NCBI GenBank assembly: GCA_963829485.1 | Contig: CAWHIK010000010.1 | Span: 186,001-250,000 of the forward strand | Origin: JBGPQJ01 sp963829485 | GTDB taxonomy: Bacteria > Chloroflexota > Anaerolineae > Anaerolineales > Villigracilaceae | DNA: 64,000 nucleotides | Reading direction: 5' to 3' | In this document: positions 56,367-64,000 of the stretch, in pieces | Layout of the letters: every line of letters starts with the position of its first letter | Position numbering within the stretch: the first letter of the stretch is position 1 | Notes under the pieces: generated by a model | Database searches by the model: none | Seen by the model: only the letters and a program-made list of their open reading frames with translations | What the model was told of the DNA's origin: nothing | Position numbers and translations under genes: made by a program

Positions 56367-57575
56367 ATGCCAACTCCCGTCATCGTCGATTCGATTCGCA
56401 CGCCCATCGGTGCGCTGGGTGGTGTGCTTGCCAAAGTGCGGCCTGATGACCTGGCCGCGCTGGTTCTTAAAGTACTCGCTGACCGAAACAACCTGGATCC
56501 TGCCCTGTTGGATGAAGTCATTCTAGGATGCGCGAACCAGGCAGGCGAGGACAACCGCAATGTTGCGCGCATGAGCCTTCTCCTTGCGGGATTCCCGTCC
56601 AGCGTTCCGGGTGTGACCGTCAACCGGCTTTGCGCTTCAGGGCTGGCGGCGGTCAATATTGCGGCGCGAGCCATCCGTGCGGGTGAAGGGAATATCTTCG
56701 TCGCCGGCGGCGTGGAATCAATGTCACGTGCTCCATATTCCCTTCCAAAAGCAGAGGAGGGATTTGGCTTTGGCAACCTGACCGCTTATGATACCGCCCT
56801 CGGATGGCGTTATCCAAATCCGAAAATGAAGGAAATGTACGGTACAGATTCGATGGGTGAGACTGCCGAAAATATCGCCGCAATGCGCCCTCACATCACC
56901 CGCGAAAAACAGGATGAGTTCTCGGTCCGCTCGCACCAGCGCGCCATCGCCGCCATCGATTCGGGTAAATTTGCCGAGGAGATCATGCCTGTTCCGGTTC
57001 CTCAGAAAAAGGGCGACCCTGTGATGGTGACCACCGATGAGCGTCCGCGCCGGGATACGACGATGGAATCGCTGGCCAAGCTTAAACCGGCCTTCAAGAA
57101 GGAAGGCGGGACAGTGACCGCAGGCAATTCTTCAGGATTGAACGATGGAGCGGCAGCCGTTCTGGTTATGAGCGAGGAAAAAGCTGCGGCCATGGGACTC
57201 ACCCCCACGGCGCGAATAGTTACCGGCGCTTCTGCAGGTGTGGAGCCTCGAATCATGGGCGTGGGTCCGGTTCCCGCAGTGAAGAAGGCTCTCGACCGTG
57301 CCGGGTTGAAAATGAAGGATATCAGCCTGGTCGAGCTGAACGAAGCGTTCGCAGTCCAGTCCCTTGCGGTCATCGAGGATCTGGAACTCGACCCGGAGGT
57401 GACCAACGTTAACGGCGGAGCCATCGCTCTCGGGCACCCGCTGGGCTGCTCCGGAGCGCGAATCCTGACCACACTGCTCCACGAAATGGGCCGGCGAGGA
57501 AATGTCAAATACGGGCTGGCGACGCTGTGTGTGGGGGTGGGTCAAGGAGAAGCGACCATCGTCGAATGGTTGTAG
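56367..57575 (+). CDS. Acetyl-CoA acyltransferase (thiolase)
   Basis: A 402-residue thiolase II family enzyme. Catalytic Cys in NRLCASGLAAV, the GGVESMSRAPY loop, His in GGAIALGHPLGCSGAR and the second Cys in LATLCVGVGQGEA. The length and motifs fit the PcaF/FadA group (degradative thiolases). Start follows AGGAG. Substrate chain length cannot be set from sequence. Confidence 0.92.
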   Translation: MPTPVIVDSIRTPIGALGGVLAKVRPDDLAALVLKVLADRNNLDPALLDEVILGCANQAGEDNRNVARMSLLLAGFPSSVPGVTVNRLCASGLAAVNIAARAIRAGEGNIFVAGGVESMSRAPYSLPKAEEGFGFGNLTAYDTALGWRYPNPKMKEMYGTDSMGETAENIAAMRPHITREKQDEFSVRSHQRAIAAIDSGKFAEEIMPVPVPQKKGDPVMVTTDERPRRDTTMESLAKLKPAFKKEGGTVTAGNSSGLNDGAAAVLVMSEEKAAAMGLTPTARIVTGASAGVEPRIMGVGPVPAVKKALDRAGLKMKDISLVELNEAFAVQSLAVIEDLELDPEVTNVNGGAIALGHPLGCSGARILTTLLHEMGRRGNVKYGLATLCVGVGQGEATIVEWL

Positions 57576-57600
57576 AATGATCGAAGACATTGTTTAGTTG

Positions 57601-57630
57601 AAGGTTGAAGGCAGGGGCTTTCAACCTTTT
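57601..57630 (+). terminator. Terminator after the thiolase
   Basis: AAGGTTGAA (57601-57609) pairs with TTCAACCTT (57620-57628), followed by TTG-rich T tract. Confidence 0.65.
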
Positions 57631-57714
57631 GTGTTTAAATCAGGAACTTTTTTCCACTGGCAGCGTTACAGACTAAGGACTACAATGGGCAAGATAATGA
57701 AGAAGGAGATTCAT

Positions 57715-58920
57715 ATGATTAAACGGATGACCATATCCATTGCGCTGATGCTTCTGGCTGTAACAGCCTGTACGCCTCAAGAGTTAGCGTCTCCTCCCGT
57801 ATTGGATCCAACATCCGCTTCGCTCGAAGCAACGGCGACGGTGTCACCTCAAGAGATTCCAACGGAGCAGGTTTCCGAAGAGCTTCCGTCCATGCCAGTG
57901 GTGGATGCACCGCAACTTTTATCCATGCGGTTTTTTGATGAATCGAACGGGTGGGGGATGGCTGCTTCGAATGTCCTCCGTACTGAAGACGGCGGTGCGA
58001 CCTGGCTGGATGCCACGCCGGCAGGTGTTTCTGACCTCGGATTTGGCGCAGTCGGATATTTTTTCGATGCATCTCACGGGTGGCTTGCTATTTCCAATCC
58101 CATGGACCCGGCAGAGTCCGGGCAGCTTTATCGGACATCCGATGGCGGTGCCAGTTGGGATGAATCGATCCTACCGCCGAGCATGGGAGGCAGGTTTAGC
58201 TTTGTCGATCCCTCCAATGGGTTTTTTATGGCGGACCTCGGCGCCGGAGCCGGCTCGAATTGGGTGGGAATTTATTCAACCACGGATGGCGGGGCAAGCT
58301 GGACTCCGGAATATGTCCCTGAACCCGGCACGCCTGAAGGTGAAGGAGCGTTACCCGGGAGTGGTCAAAAATCGGGGATGACATTCATCGACACAGAACG
58401 CGGCTGGGTCACCGGAAACATTCCGATGGACAATTATCTTTATCTTTACAATTCAACTGACGGAGGCAGTACCTGGAATGAGCAGCCTGGACCTGTTCCT
58501 ACAGATTTTGGTCCTGTTTTCACGAGTACCTATCCGCCGGTGTTCTTTGGCGAAATTGGGATCATGCCCGTTACTCTGGTGGGTAATGTGACCAACCTTG
58601 TCATCTACACTTCGGACGATGCCGGCGCAACCTGGACTCCCGCCCCTGCTCCCGTTGCCAACGCGGGCCGCGGCGAGTTGGTGGATTTTGTCAGCCCGTC
58701 CGAAGGTTTTGCCTGGGCGACAGGCCGATTTGCGGTTACTCAAGATACCGCTCAAAGCTGGGGCACCGTGACACCTTCCATTCCATTTGGCGATAGTTTC
58801 ATGGCAATGGACTTCGTGGATACTTCCAACGGTTGGGTGTTAACAATGAACGCAGATGGTCATACATCGCTTTATACAACTTCCGACGGCGGAACCACCT
58901 GGACGACGTTAATACCCTAG
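57715..58920 (+). CDS. BNR/Ycf48-like beta-propeller lipoprotein
   Basis: A 401-residue exported protein. Signal peptide and lipobox LLAVTAC (Cys about residue 19), a Thr/Pro/Glu linker, then BNR-type repeats with the pattern TEDGGATW, TSDGGASW, TTDGGASW, TSDDAGATW and TSDGGTTW, as in sialidase-like and Ycf48/HCF136 propellers. The catalytic residues of sialidases are not evident. It may bind carbohydrate or protein outside the cell. The start at 57715 follows AAGGAG. Confidence 0.8.
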   Translation: MIKRMTISIALMLLAVTACTPQELASPPVLDPTSASLEATATVSPQEIPTEQVSEELPSMPVVDAPQLLSMRFFDESNGWGMAASNVLRTEDGGATWLDATPAGVSDLGFGAVGYFFDASHGWLAISNPMDPAESGQLYRTSDGGASWDESILPPSMGGRFSFVDPSNGFFMADLGAGAGSNWVGIYSTTDGGASWTPEYVPEPGTPEGEGALPGSGQKSGMTFIDTERGWVTGNIPMDNYLYLYNSTDGGSTWNEQPGPVPTDFGPVFTSTYPPVFFGEIGIMPVTLVGNVTNLVIYTSDDAGATWTPAPAPVANAGRGELVDFVSPSEGFAWATGRFAVTQDTAQSWGTVTPSIPFGDSFMAMDFVDTSNGWVLTMNADGHTSLYTTSDGGTTWTTLIP

Positions 58921-58928
58921 GAGAACCT

Positions 58929-59858
58929 ATGAATCGCTATTTGTTTATATTGTTGATCGGTGTTGTCTCTCTGGCTGTTTTGGGGTGCAATGTCCAGACA
59001 CCAACGCCTGTTCCTTTGACTGAGACTCCATTACCTGAGCCGACCGCTACGCCGGTTTCTGATTTAACCCTAAATCAAGTAAAGAATGCCGAATACACCT
59101 TTGACTTTGGTGAAAGCATGCCTTCCTTTAATCTTGTTGATGGCTCTTATAAGAGCGGTACCGACACATCTGCGCCGGGATACTTCGAGGCGACCATGTC
59201 GGACAAGGTGGCGTTTGGCGACCTCAACGGTGACAACCTGGGCGATGCAGCTGTATCCATTGGCATCTACATGGGCGGATCAGGAGTCTTTGAATATATT
59301 GTCGCCATGCTGAACCAGGATGGGCAGCCCGTGCAGGGCGGATATTACTATGTGGACGACCGTGCGCGAATCGATGCCCTCAACATCTCTGACTTGAGGA
59401 TCGTGGCGGATGCCATGGTCCACGGTCCAAATGACCCGATGTGCTGCCCGACGCTGAAAGTCCAGGCGTCGCTCCAATTGCCTCTCGACAACGGTCTGAT
59501 CCTGTGGCTCGCACATCAGACTTCCGAGATTGTTCCTGGCGCATTCCGTGAAATCACCATTACTTCGCCCGAACCTGGCATTGGTGTGGACGAGACCTGT
59601 ACCATCACCGGCGACGTGACAATCGCACCGTTTGAAAATAATCTTGTTTACCACGCTTATGATATGTATCTGAGCGAACTGGCTGTTGGTCCGTTGATGG
59701 TGGATGCCCCCGATATGGGCGCGCCGGGATCGTTCGAGTTGACCCTCGACTTATCTGCTGCTGATTATTCAGGTCCGGTCTTCGTGACCATCAGCGACCT
59801 CAGCCCGGCGGACGGTGCTATCCTCGCGTTAGACTCAATCATCGTGATTCTAAAATAA
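58929..59858 (+). CDS. Lipoprotein, unknown function
   Basis: A 309-residue lipoprotein with lipobox SLAVLGC (Cys about residue 20), a Thr/Pro linker, then a soluble domain containing VAFGDLNGDNLGDAAVSI, an EF-hand/FG-GAP-like calcium loop, and a beta-rich C-terminal domain ending in LALDSIIVILK. Starts eight bases after the preceding lipoprotein, so they are probably co-expressed. The repeat LNGDNLGD suggests Ca2+ binding. Confidence 0.7.
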   Translation: MNRYLFILLIGVVSLAVLGCNVQTPTPVPLTETPLPEPTATPVSDLTLNQVKNAEYTFDFGESMPSFNLVDGSYKSGTDTSAPGYFEATMSDKVAFGDLNGDNLGDAAVSIGIYMGGSGVFEYIVAMLNQDGQPVQGGYYYVDDRARIDALNISDLRIVADAMVHGPNDPMCCPTLKVQASLQLPLDNGLILWLAHQTSEIVPGAFREITITSPEPGIGVDETCTITGDVTIAPFENNLVYHAYDMYLSELAVGPLMVDAPDMGAPGSFELTLDLSAADYSGPVFVTISDLSPADGAILALDSIIVILK

Positions 59859-59873
59859 CCTTGATGATTTCCG

Positions 59874-59907
59874 GGAGACGGGATTGTCATCCCGTCTCCT
59901 TTGGTTT
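59874..59907 (+). terminator. Rho-independent terminator after the lipoprotein pair
   Basis: GGAGACGGGAT (59874-59884) and ATCCCGTCTCC (59889-59899) with a four-base loop, followed by TTTGGTTT. Confidence 0.85.
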
Positions 59908-60013
59908 ACAGAGTGCCGCGTAAATATTTGAATCAAGCTCTAGTGATTTACGGGTACGATGGGATAGGCAAGTTCAGACATTTTTACAAGGAGCGGTAAA
60001 GTACAATTGCCCC

Positions 60014-60634
60014 ATGCCAACAACCAAATACTACGTCGTCTGGAGAGGACGCCGAACCGGTATTTTTTCGTCTTGGGAGGAATGTTCCAGGCAAGTGACC
60101 GGTTTTCCGGATGCCGAGTATAAGTCCTTTAGCAGCCTGGATGCGGCAAAAGCGGCGTATCGTGGAGCCTATCGGGAACATGTTGGTAAATCGGTGACCT
60201 CTCAGCAATGGCTTTTCTCGACAATCAAACCGATTATCCCCTCTGTGTGCGTCGATGCTGCCTGCTCCGGTTCTCCGGGTCCTGTGGAATATCGCGGTGT
60301 GGAAACGAAATCCGGAAAACAAATTTTCCGGCTGGGTCCATTTCAAGGCGGGACCAATAATATTGGAGAATTCCTGGCAATTGTCCATGCTCTGGCCTGG
60401 CTTAAGGAGAATGGCAGGGATTGGCCGGTTTATACCGATTCCAAGACTGCGCTATCCTGGCTCAGAATAGGGAAAACAAAAACCACCCTGAGCAGAAACA
60501 GTCATAATACTCAGCTATTTGATTTAATTGGGAAAGCCGAGTCCTGGTTGGGTGAAAATCCCATCCGCAATCAGGTCCTGAAATGGGATACCGAGCTTTG
60601 GGGTGAAAATCCGGCTGATTTTGGGCGGAAATAA
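60014..60634 (+). CDS. Ribonuclease H with viroplasmin (caulimovirus VI-like) domain
   Basis: A 206-residue protein. The N-terminal domain (KYYVVWRGRRTGIFSSWEEC) is the viroplasmin-like RNA/DNA hybrid-binding module; the RNase H domain has the acidic residues in VDAACSGSPG, NIGEFLAI, YTDSKTAL and the final ADFGRK. It degrades RNA in RNA-DNA hybrids. This domain order is found in eukaryotic RNase H1 and some bacteria. Five bases before the VanZ gene. Confidence 0.88.
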   Translation: MPTTKYYVVWRGRRTGIFSSWEECSRQVTGFPDAEYKSFSSLDAAKAAYRGAYREHVGKSVTSQQWLFSTIKPIIPSVCVDAACSGSPGPVEYRGVETKSGKQIFRLGPFQGGTNNIGEFLAIVHALAWLKENGRDWPVYTDSKTALSWLRIGKTKTTLSRNSHNTQLFDLIGKAESWLGENPIRNQVLKWDTELWGENPADFGRK

Positions 60635-60639
60635 CCACG

Positions 60640-61011
60640 ATGAAATGGCTGACGCTCATATTCATTCTTTTCATGCTTGGAGTCATTCTCCTGGCGGACC
60701 TGGGTTCGCTGCCTTCACCCGTTGCATTGCTATATCGCTTTCCCAATGGCGACCGAGCAGGTCATTTCTTTCTTTTCGGAATTCTGACATTCCTAGTCAA
60801 CTCTGCATTCCCTCGGCAGGTGCGTATCCTGCGTGTTACTGTTTTTTATGGTTCCCTGATCATTGCGGTTTTGGCAATACTGGAAGAGATCAGCCAGCTT
60901 TTCCTCTCACACCGGACCTTCGACCTGATCGATCTGACTTTTACTCTGTTGGGTATTGCAAGTGCTGATTGGCTTGTTCGACTTTTACACAAGCTACAAC
61001 CTTCCTATTGA
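60640..61011 (+). CDS. VanZ family membrane protein
   Basis: A 123-residue protein with three or four helices and the VanZ motif FPNGDRAGHFFLFGILTFLVN and EEISQLFLSHRTFDLIDL (acidic residue pair). VanZ proteins confer low-level teicoplanin resistance in some bacteria; in most their role is unknown. Confidence 0.75.
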   Translation: MKWLTLIFILFMLGVILLADLGSLPSPVALLYRFPNGDRAGHFFLFGILTFLVNSAFPRQVRILRVTVFYGSLIIAVLAILEEISQLFLSHRTFDLIDLTFTLLGIASADWLVRLLHKLQPSY

Positions 61012-61031
61012 CTGGAACCCGGAGGTAAATC

Positions 61032-61598
61032 ATGAAAACTGCTTTACTGATCATCGACATCCAGAACGACTATTTTCCCGGCGGGAAAGCTGAACTTGTG
61101 AATCCACTGGATGCCGCAAAAAAAGCCTATCAGTTGCTGCAATGCTTCCGTGAGCACGGACAGCCCACCGTTCACATCCAGCATGTCTCCACTCACGAAG
61201 GTGCGACCTTCTTCCTCCCCGGCTCAGAAGGGACTCACATCCACGATGCGGTGGCTCATTTCGAGGGAGAACCTCTGGTACAAAAACATTTTCCGAATGC
61301 GTTTCGGGAAACCAATTTGCTCGACCTGCTGAAAGAGTGGGGGATCGAACGCGTCATAGTCTGCGGGATGATGACCCACATGTGCGTGGATGCGACAGCC
61401 CGGGCTGCTGCGGATCTTGGATTTCAGTTGGTAGTCGCTTCGGATGCCTGCGCCACAAAAGCGTTGACTTATGGTGAAACGGCCATCCCGGCTGACCATG
61501 TCCATAAAGCATTCCTTGCGGCGCTTAAATCCTATGGGCAGGTGATGACTGTCGAAGAGATCATTACGCACCTGGCGGTTGAGCTCGTGAAAAGGTAA
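61032..61598 (+). CDS. Cysteine hydrolase (isochorismatase/nicotinamidase fold)
   Basis: A 188-residue enzyme. Catalytic Asp in LLIIDIQNDYFPGG, Lys in VQKHFPNAF, and the nucleophilic Cys in VCGMMTHMCVDATARAAADLG. Members hydrolyse nicotinamide, isochorismate or other amides; substrate not decided. The start follows GGAGGT and lies 21 bases after VanZ. Confidence 0.88.
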   Translation: MKTALLIIDIQNDYFPGGKAELVNPLDAAKKAYQLLQCFREHGQPTVHIQHVSTHEGATFFLPGSEGTHIHDAVAHFEGEPLVQKHFPNAFRETNLLDLLKEWGIERVIVCGMMTHMCVDATARAAADLGFQLVVASDACATKALTYGETAIPADHVHKAFLAALKSYGQVMTVEEIITHLAVELVKR

Positions 61599-61603
61599 TT
61601 CCG

Positions 61604-62728
61604 ATGACCGTGCTGGATCCCGAACGACAAAAGCTGGCGAAAGAATATGCCCGGATTCGCCGCCGCTTGTGGCTGGTTGATACGGGCATCGCAGCGCTTT
61701 ACGCTTTAGTTTGGTTGTTTCTTGGCTGGTCCGTTTTGTTGAGGGACTGGCTAACCGGGTACACATCCAACCCCTGGCTGCTGGTCCCGGCTTTCGCGGC
61801 AATCTATGGCGGGATCATGTTCCTCATCAACCTGCCGATGAGCTATTACAGCGGATTCATCCTCCCGCACAGATATGACCAGTCAAATCAGTCACTCAAG
61901 GATTGGGTGGTTGACCAACTGAAGGGAATGGCAATCGCACTCCCACTGGGCTTGATCCTGCTTGAAGGAGTCTATGCGTTTCTGAGACAATTCCCTGATA
62001 CCTGGTGGCTGTGGATAACGGGCGCGTTGTTGGTGTTCCAGGTTGTTTTAGCAAATCTTGCACCTGTCATGATTGCGCCGATTTTCAACAAGTATGTCCC
62101 TTTGGGTGATGAGCATGCCGACCTGGCTCAACGTCTGCTGCGGTTGGCGGAACGCGCCAACACAAAAGTGAAGGGCGTCTACAAATTCGACATGTCAAAA
62201 CGCACCAAGGCAGCCAACGCTGCCCTGACTGGAATTGGCAACACGCGCCGGATCGTGCTGGGCGATACTTTGATTAATGAGTTCACGCCGGACGAAATTG
62301 AGACTGTCCTGGCCCATGAGTTGGGTCATCATGTCCACAAGGATATTCCGATCCTTATCGGAATTGGGACAGTGACTACTCTGGTAGGACTCTACCTGGC
62401 ATCCGTGGTTATGGATTGGGCTGTCGTTTATTTCGGGTTTACTAGTGTTGCTGACCCTGCAGCCATGCCGATGTTGGAACTTGTTCTCGGCGCCTACGGG
62501 CTGGTCATCATGCCATTGGAGAATGCGGTCTCGCGCTGGCGTGAACGCCTGGCCGATCAGTATGCGCTCCAGACGACAGGGAAAGCTGATGCATTTAGCT
62601 CAGCCTTTACCCGGCTCGCGAACCAGAACCTGGGAGAAGTCGACCCGGAACGCTGGGTGGTTGTGATGTTTTATTCCCACCCTCCACTGGGTGAAAGAAT
62701 TTCCCTGGCTCAAGACTGGAAAGGTTAA
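61604..62728 (+). CDS. M48 family metalloprotease (Ste24-like)
   Basis: A 374-residue membrane zinc protease. Five or so membrane helices, the HELGHHVHKD zinc motif and a downstream RERLADQYAL acidic segment; the stretch KFDMSKRTKAANAALTGIGNTRRIVLGDTL is the Ste24 signature. CAAX proteases and HtpX cleave membrane or lipid-modified proteins. Starts five bases after the hydrolase. Confidence 0.9.
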   Translation: MTVLDPERQKLAKEYARIRRRLWLVDTGIAALYALVWLFLGWSVLLRDWLTGYTSNPWLLVPAFAAIYGGIMFLINLPMSYYSGFILPHRYDQSNQSLKDWVVDQLKGMAIALPLGLILLEGVYAFLRQFPDTWWLWITGALLVFQVVLANLAPVMIAPIFNKYVPLGDEHADLAQRLLRLAERANTKVKGVYKFDMSKRTKAANAALTGIGNTRRIVLGDTLINEFTPDEIETVLAHELGHHVHKDIPILIGIGTVTTLVGLYLASVVMDWAVVYFGFTSVADPAAMPMLELVLGAYGLVIMPLENAVSRWRERLADQYALQTTGKADAFSSAFTRLANQNLGEVDPERWVVVMFYSHPPLGERISLAQDWKG

Positions 62729-62781
62729 TTCCTTGCGTATTGAGTTAGCATAATCACGCTTTAGAATAGTTGCGATTATGT

Positions 62782-63999
62782 TTAAGGTTTGGGTGGAGTG
62801 TAGTTCTCTCCGGCGAATATTTTTATCCTGCCATCACCGTAACTCCCAATTCGTTCCAACCCGAAGAGTTGTTTTTGCTCCCCGCAAGTCGTGCATATAA
62901 TGACGCAAGGTCTGAAATTCGGATCAAGGTACCGCTCAAGTTCGGGATAAGTGACGATGCTCTCGAGTTGCATTCCGTTTTGGGGGGCTCCAAGCAAATA
63001 CCAGTAGGCATACTCCAGGTCGTTTGAATCCAACTTGAGTCCGATTTCATGGCAGCCCGTTGCTTTGACTTGTTGCATCGCATCCACATAGGCATTACCA
63101 AGGCTGCCCCATACGGCGAACATGGTTTTTTCCGGAGGCTCGATCAGGATGCTGCCTACTGTGCAACCTGCATAGCAAGGAATGGTATAAGGATCATTCG
63201 AATCGCGCATGGCGATCAACGGGCGCGTGCGGTTAAATAGAACCCAGGGAAAGGCGGATAGAAGGAGGAGAAGTGTGGCAACGGTTTGCAGCCACTTTTT
63301 TTGTATCATTTGGTCGATAACACCAACAAGTGGAGAAAAAGCCAGCAGTACTGGAATTTGAAACCTTATCCCGAAGATACCGTAAAAAACGATTGTTGTC
63401 AGAAAAAAATAAATCCCCACTGAGACAAATAGATAATGATTTACGATTTGTTTGTTACTTCTAAAGCGAAGTGCCAGGATTAATATGACAAGCAACACAA
63501 GCACCACGTGTAATGGATTCCCTGCGTAATCTTCATGATTCCACGACCAGAAAAGTGAGAAGTCTGTAGCGGAGGGGTCAATTTTTCCAAGTGTTAGTTT
63601 GACGGCTGATATAATTTTCTCGTTGGTCTCTTCGTCAGGTGTCGCAAAGTTTTGCATAATCCCCAAGGAATTGCTCCCCAATATTTTCCCGAAGGTTAAT
63701 TGATTTGAAGTATGCTTTGAGACAAACTGGTTTGATCCTAACGGAGTTCCAAAAGTGTCAATATTCCTTATCCAATAACCTAGATTTATGATCAAGGCAA
63801 TGACCGCGATGAGAGTGAACTTTAGGATGGCGTCTTTGAGGTTTCTTCTGCCAAGTAAGATTACGCCATAATAAACGACAGGGGCAATTGCATAAACATA
63901 GAAGGTTCCTTTTGTAAGCAATCCTAAACCAAGAGCAGCCCCTATAGTGATTATCTCCAAATAAGAGTTTTCCCTATGGCGATTAATGAATATAAAAAA
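62782..63999 (-). CDS. Polytopic membrane protein, GT39/ArnT-like, partial
   Basis: The reading frame is open past the right edge of the window, so the N-terminus is missing. About 405 residues are seen. Several membrane helices (EIITIGAALGLGLLTKGT, VVYYGVILLGRR, NHYLFVSVGIYFFL) are followed by an extracytoplasmic C-terminal domain with Cys-rich segments (YTIPCYAGCTVGS, VIICTTCGEQ) . The first helix region with GLLTKGT matches the PMT/ArnT family of sugar transferases that use polyprenyl-linked donors. The conserved catalytic Asp-Asp/Glu motif lies in the missing part, so the family is a tentative call. Confidence 0.6.
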   Translation of the reverse strand, partial: FFIFINRHRENSYLEIITIGAALGLGLLTKGTFYVYAIAPVVYYGVILLGRRNLKDAILKFTLIAVIALIINLGYWIRNIDTFGTPLGSNQFVSKHTSNQLTFGKILGSNSLGIMQNFATPDEETNEKIISAVKLTLGKIDPSATDFSLFWSWNHEDYAGNPLHVVLVLLVILILALRFRSNKQIVNHYLFVSVGIYFFLTTIVFYGIFGIRFQIPVLLAFSPLVGVIDQMIQKKWLQTVATLLLLLSAFPWVLFNRTRPLIAMRDSNDPYTIPCYAGCTVGSILIEPPEKTMFAVWGSLGNAYVDAMQQVKATGCHEIGLKLDSNDLEYAYWYLLGAPQNGMQLESIVTYPELERYLDPNFRPCVIICTTCGEQKQLFGLERIGSYGDGRIKIFAGENYTPPKP

Positions 64000-64000
64000 C

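Overview
The window looks like a chromosomal segment of a Chloroflexota bacterium, most likely class Anaerolineae. This is inferred from content, not from a marker gene. The supporting signs are moderate-to-high GC, lipoproteins with Thr/Pro-rich linkers after the lipobox, a four-subunit VorDABC/KorDABC-type 2-oxoacid:ferredoxin oxidoreductase, a heliorhodopsin, a membrane Ser/Thr kinase and many multi-pass membrane proteins of unknown function. I saw no rRNA, convincing tRNA, CRISPR array, transposase, integrase or phage gene.

Layout. 1-5.4 kb: the end of a glycerol-3-phosphate dehydrogenase, a GT2 glycosyltransferase, a ketopantoate-reductase-like enzyme and a TGS/uridine-kinase fusion. 5.5-10.6 kb (minus strand): a tightly overlapping set of bactofilin, a proline-tRNA-ligase-like protein lacking catalytic motifs, a DegT aminotransferase, a PH-domain membrane protein and DUF92. 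10.6-16 kb (minus): epimerase, alkyladenine glycosylase, fabI, a DEAD-box helicase, a TIM-barrel-like protein and a YiiX-like hydrolase. 16.1-20 kb (plus): a MoxR / DUF58 / DUF4129 operon. 20-31.4 kb (minus): small enzymes, a GGDEF cyclase, a membrane TPR protein with a small partner, membrane proteins, a heliorhodopsin with a neighbouring multi-TM protein, a zinc-ribbon protein and a soluble TPR protein. 31.4-39.4 kb: a GH13 protein with a histone-H1-like lysine-rich tail, a membrane protein bracketed by two structured repeats, a GNAT, two exported proteins and a Ser/Thr kinase. 39.5-50.5 kb (plus): YjbQ, DUF4342, two ABC exporters, YebC-RuvC-RuvA-ProC, a ChrB-like protein, an MFS transporter and an ABC-F ATPase. 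50.6-64 kb: CDF and VIT/CCC1 metal transporters, the 2-oxoacid oxidoreductase operon, a DedA-type protein, a thiolase, two lipoproteins, an RNase H-VanZ-cysteine hydrolase-M48 protease run and a partial GT39-like membrane protein.

The sequence carries at least 14 apparent single-base frameshifts and one in-frame stop. They fall in genes that are normally intact (glpD, fabI, ruvC, ABC-F, GH13), and one lies in a homopolymer run. This looks more like consensus indel error than gene decay, so I annotate these as whole genes with an internal frame change.

Most worth a second look: the heliorhodopsin and its neighbours; the ProRS-like protein that keeps the editing domain but has lost aminoacylation motifs; the lysine-rich tail on the GH13 enzyme and its echo in an intergenic region; and a pair of dispersed repeats whose hairpin stems differ in sequence but stay fully paired.
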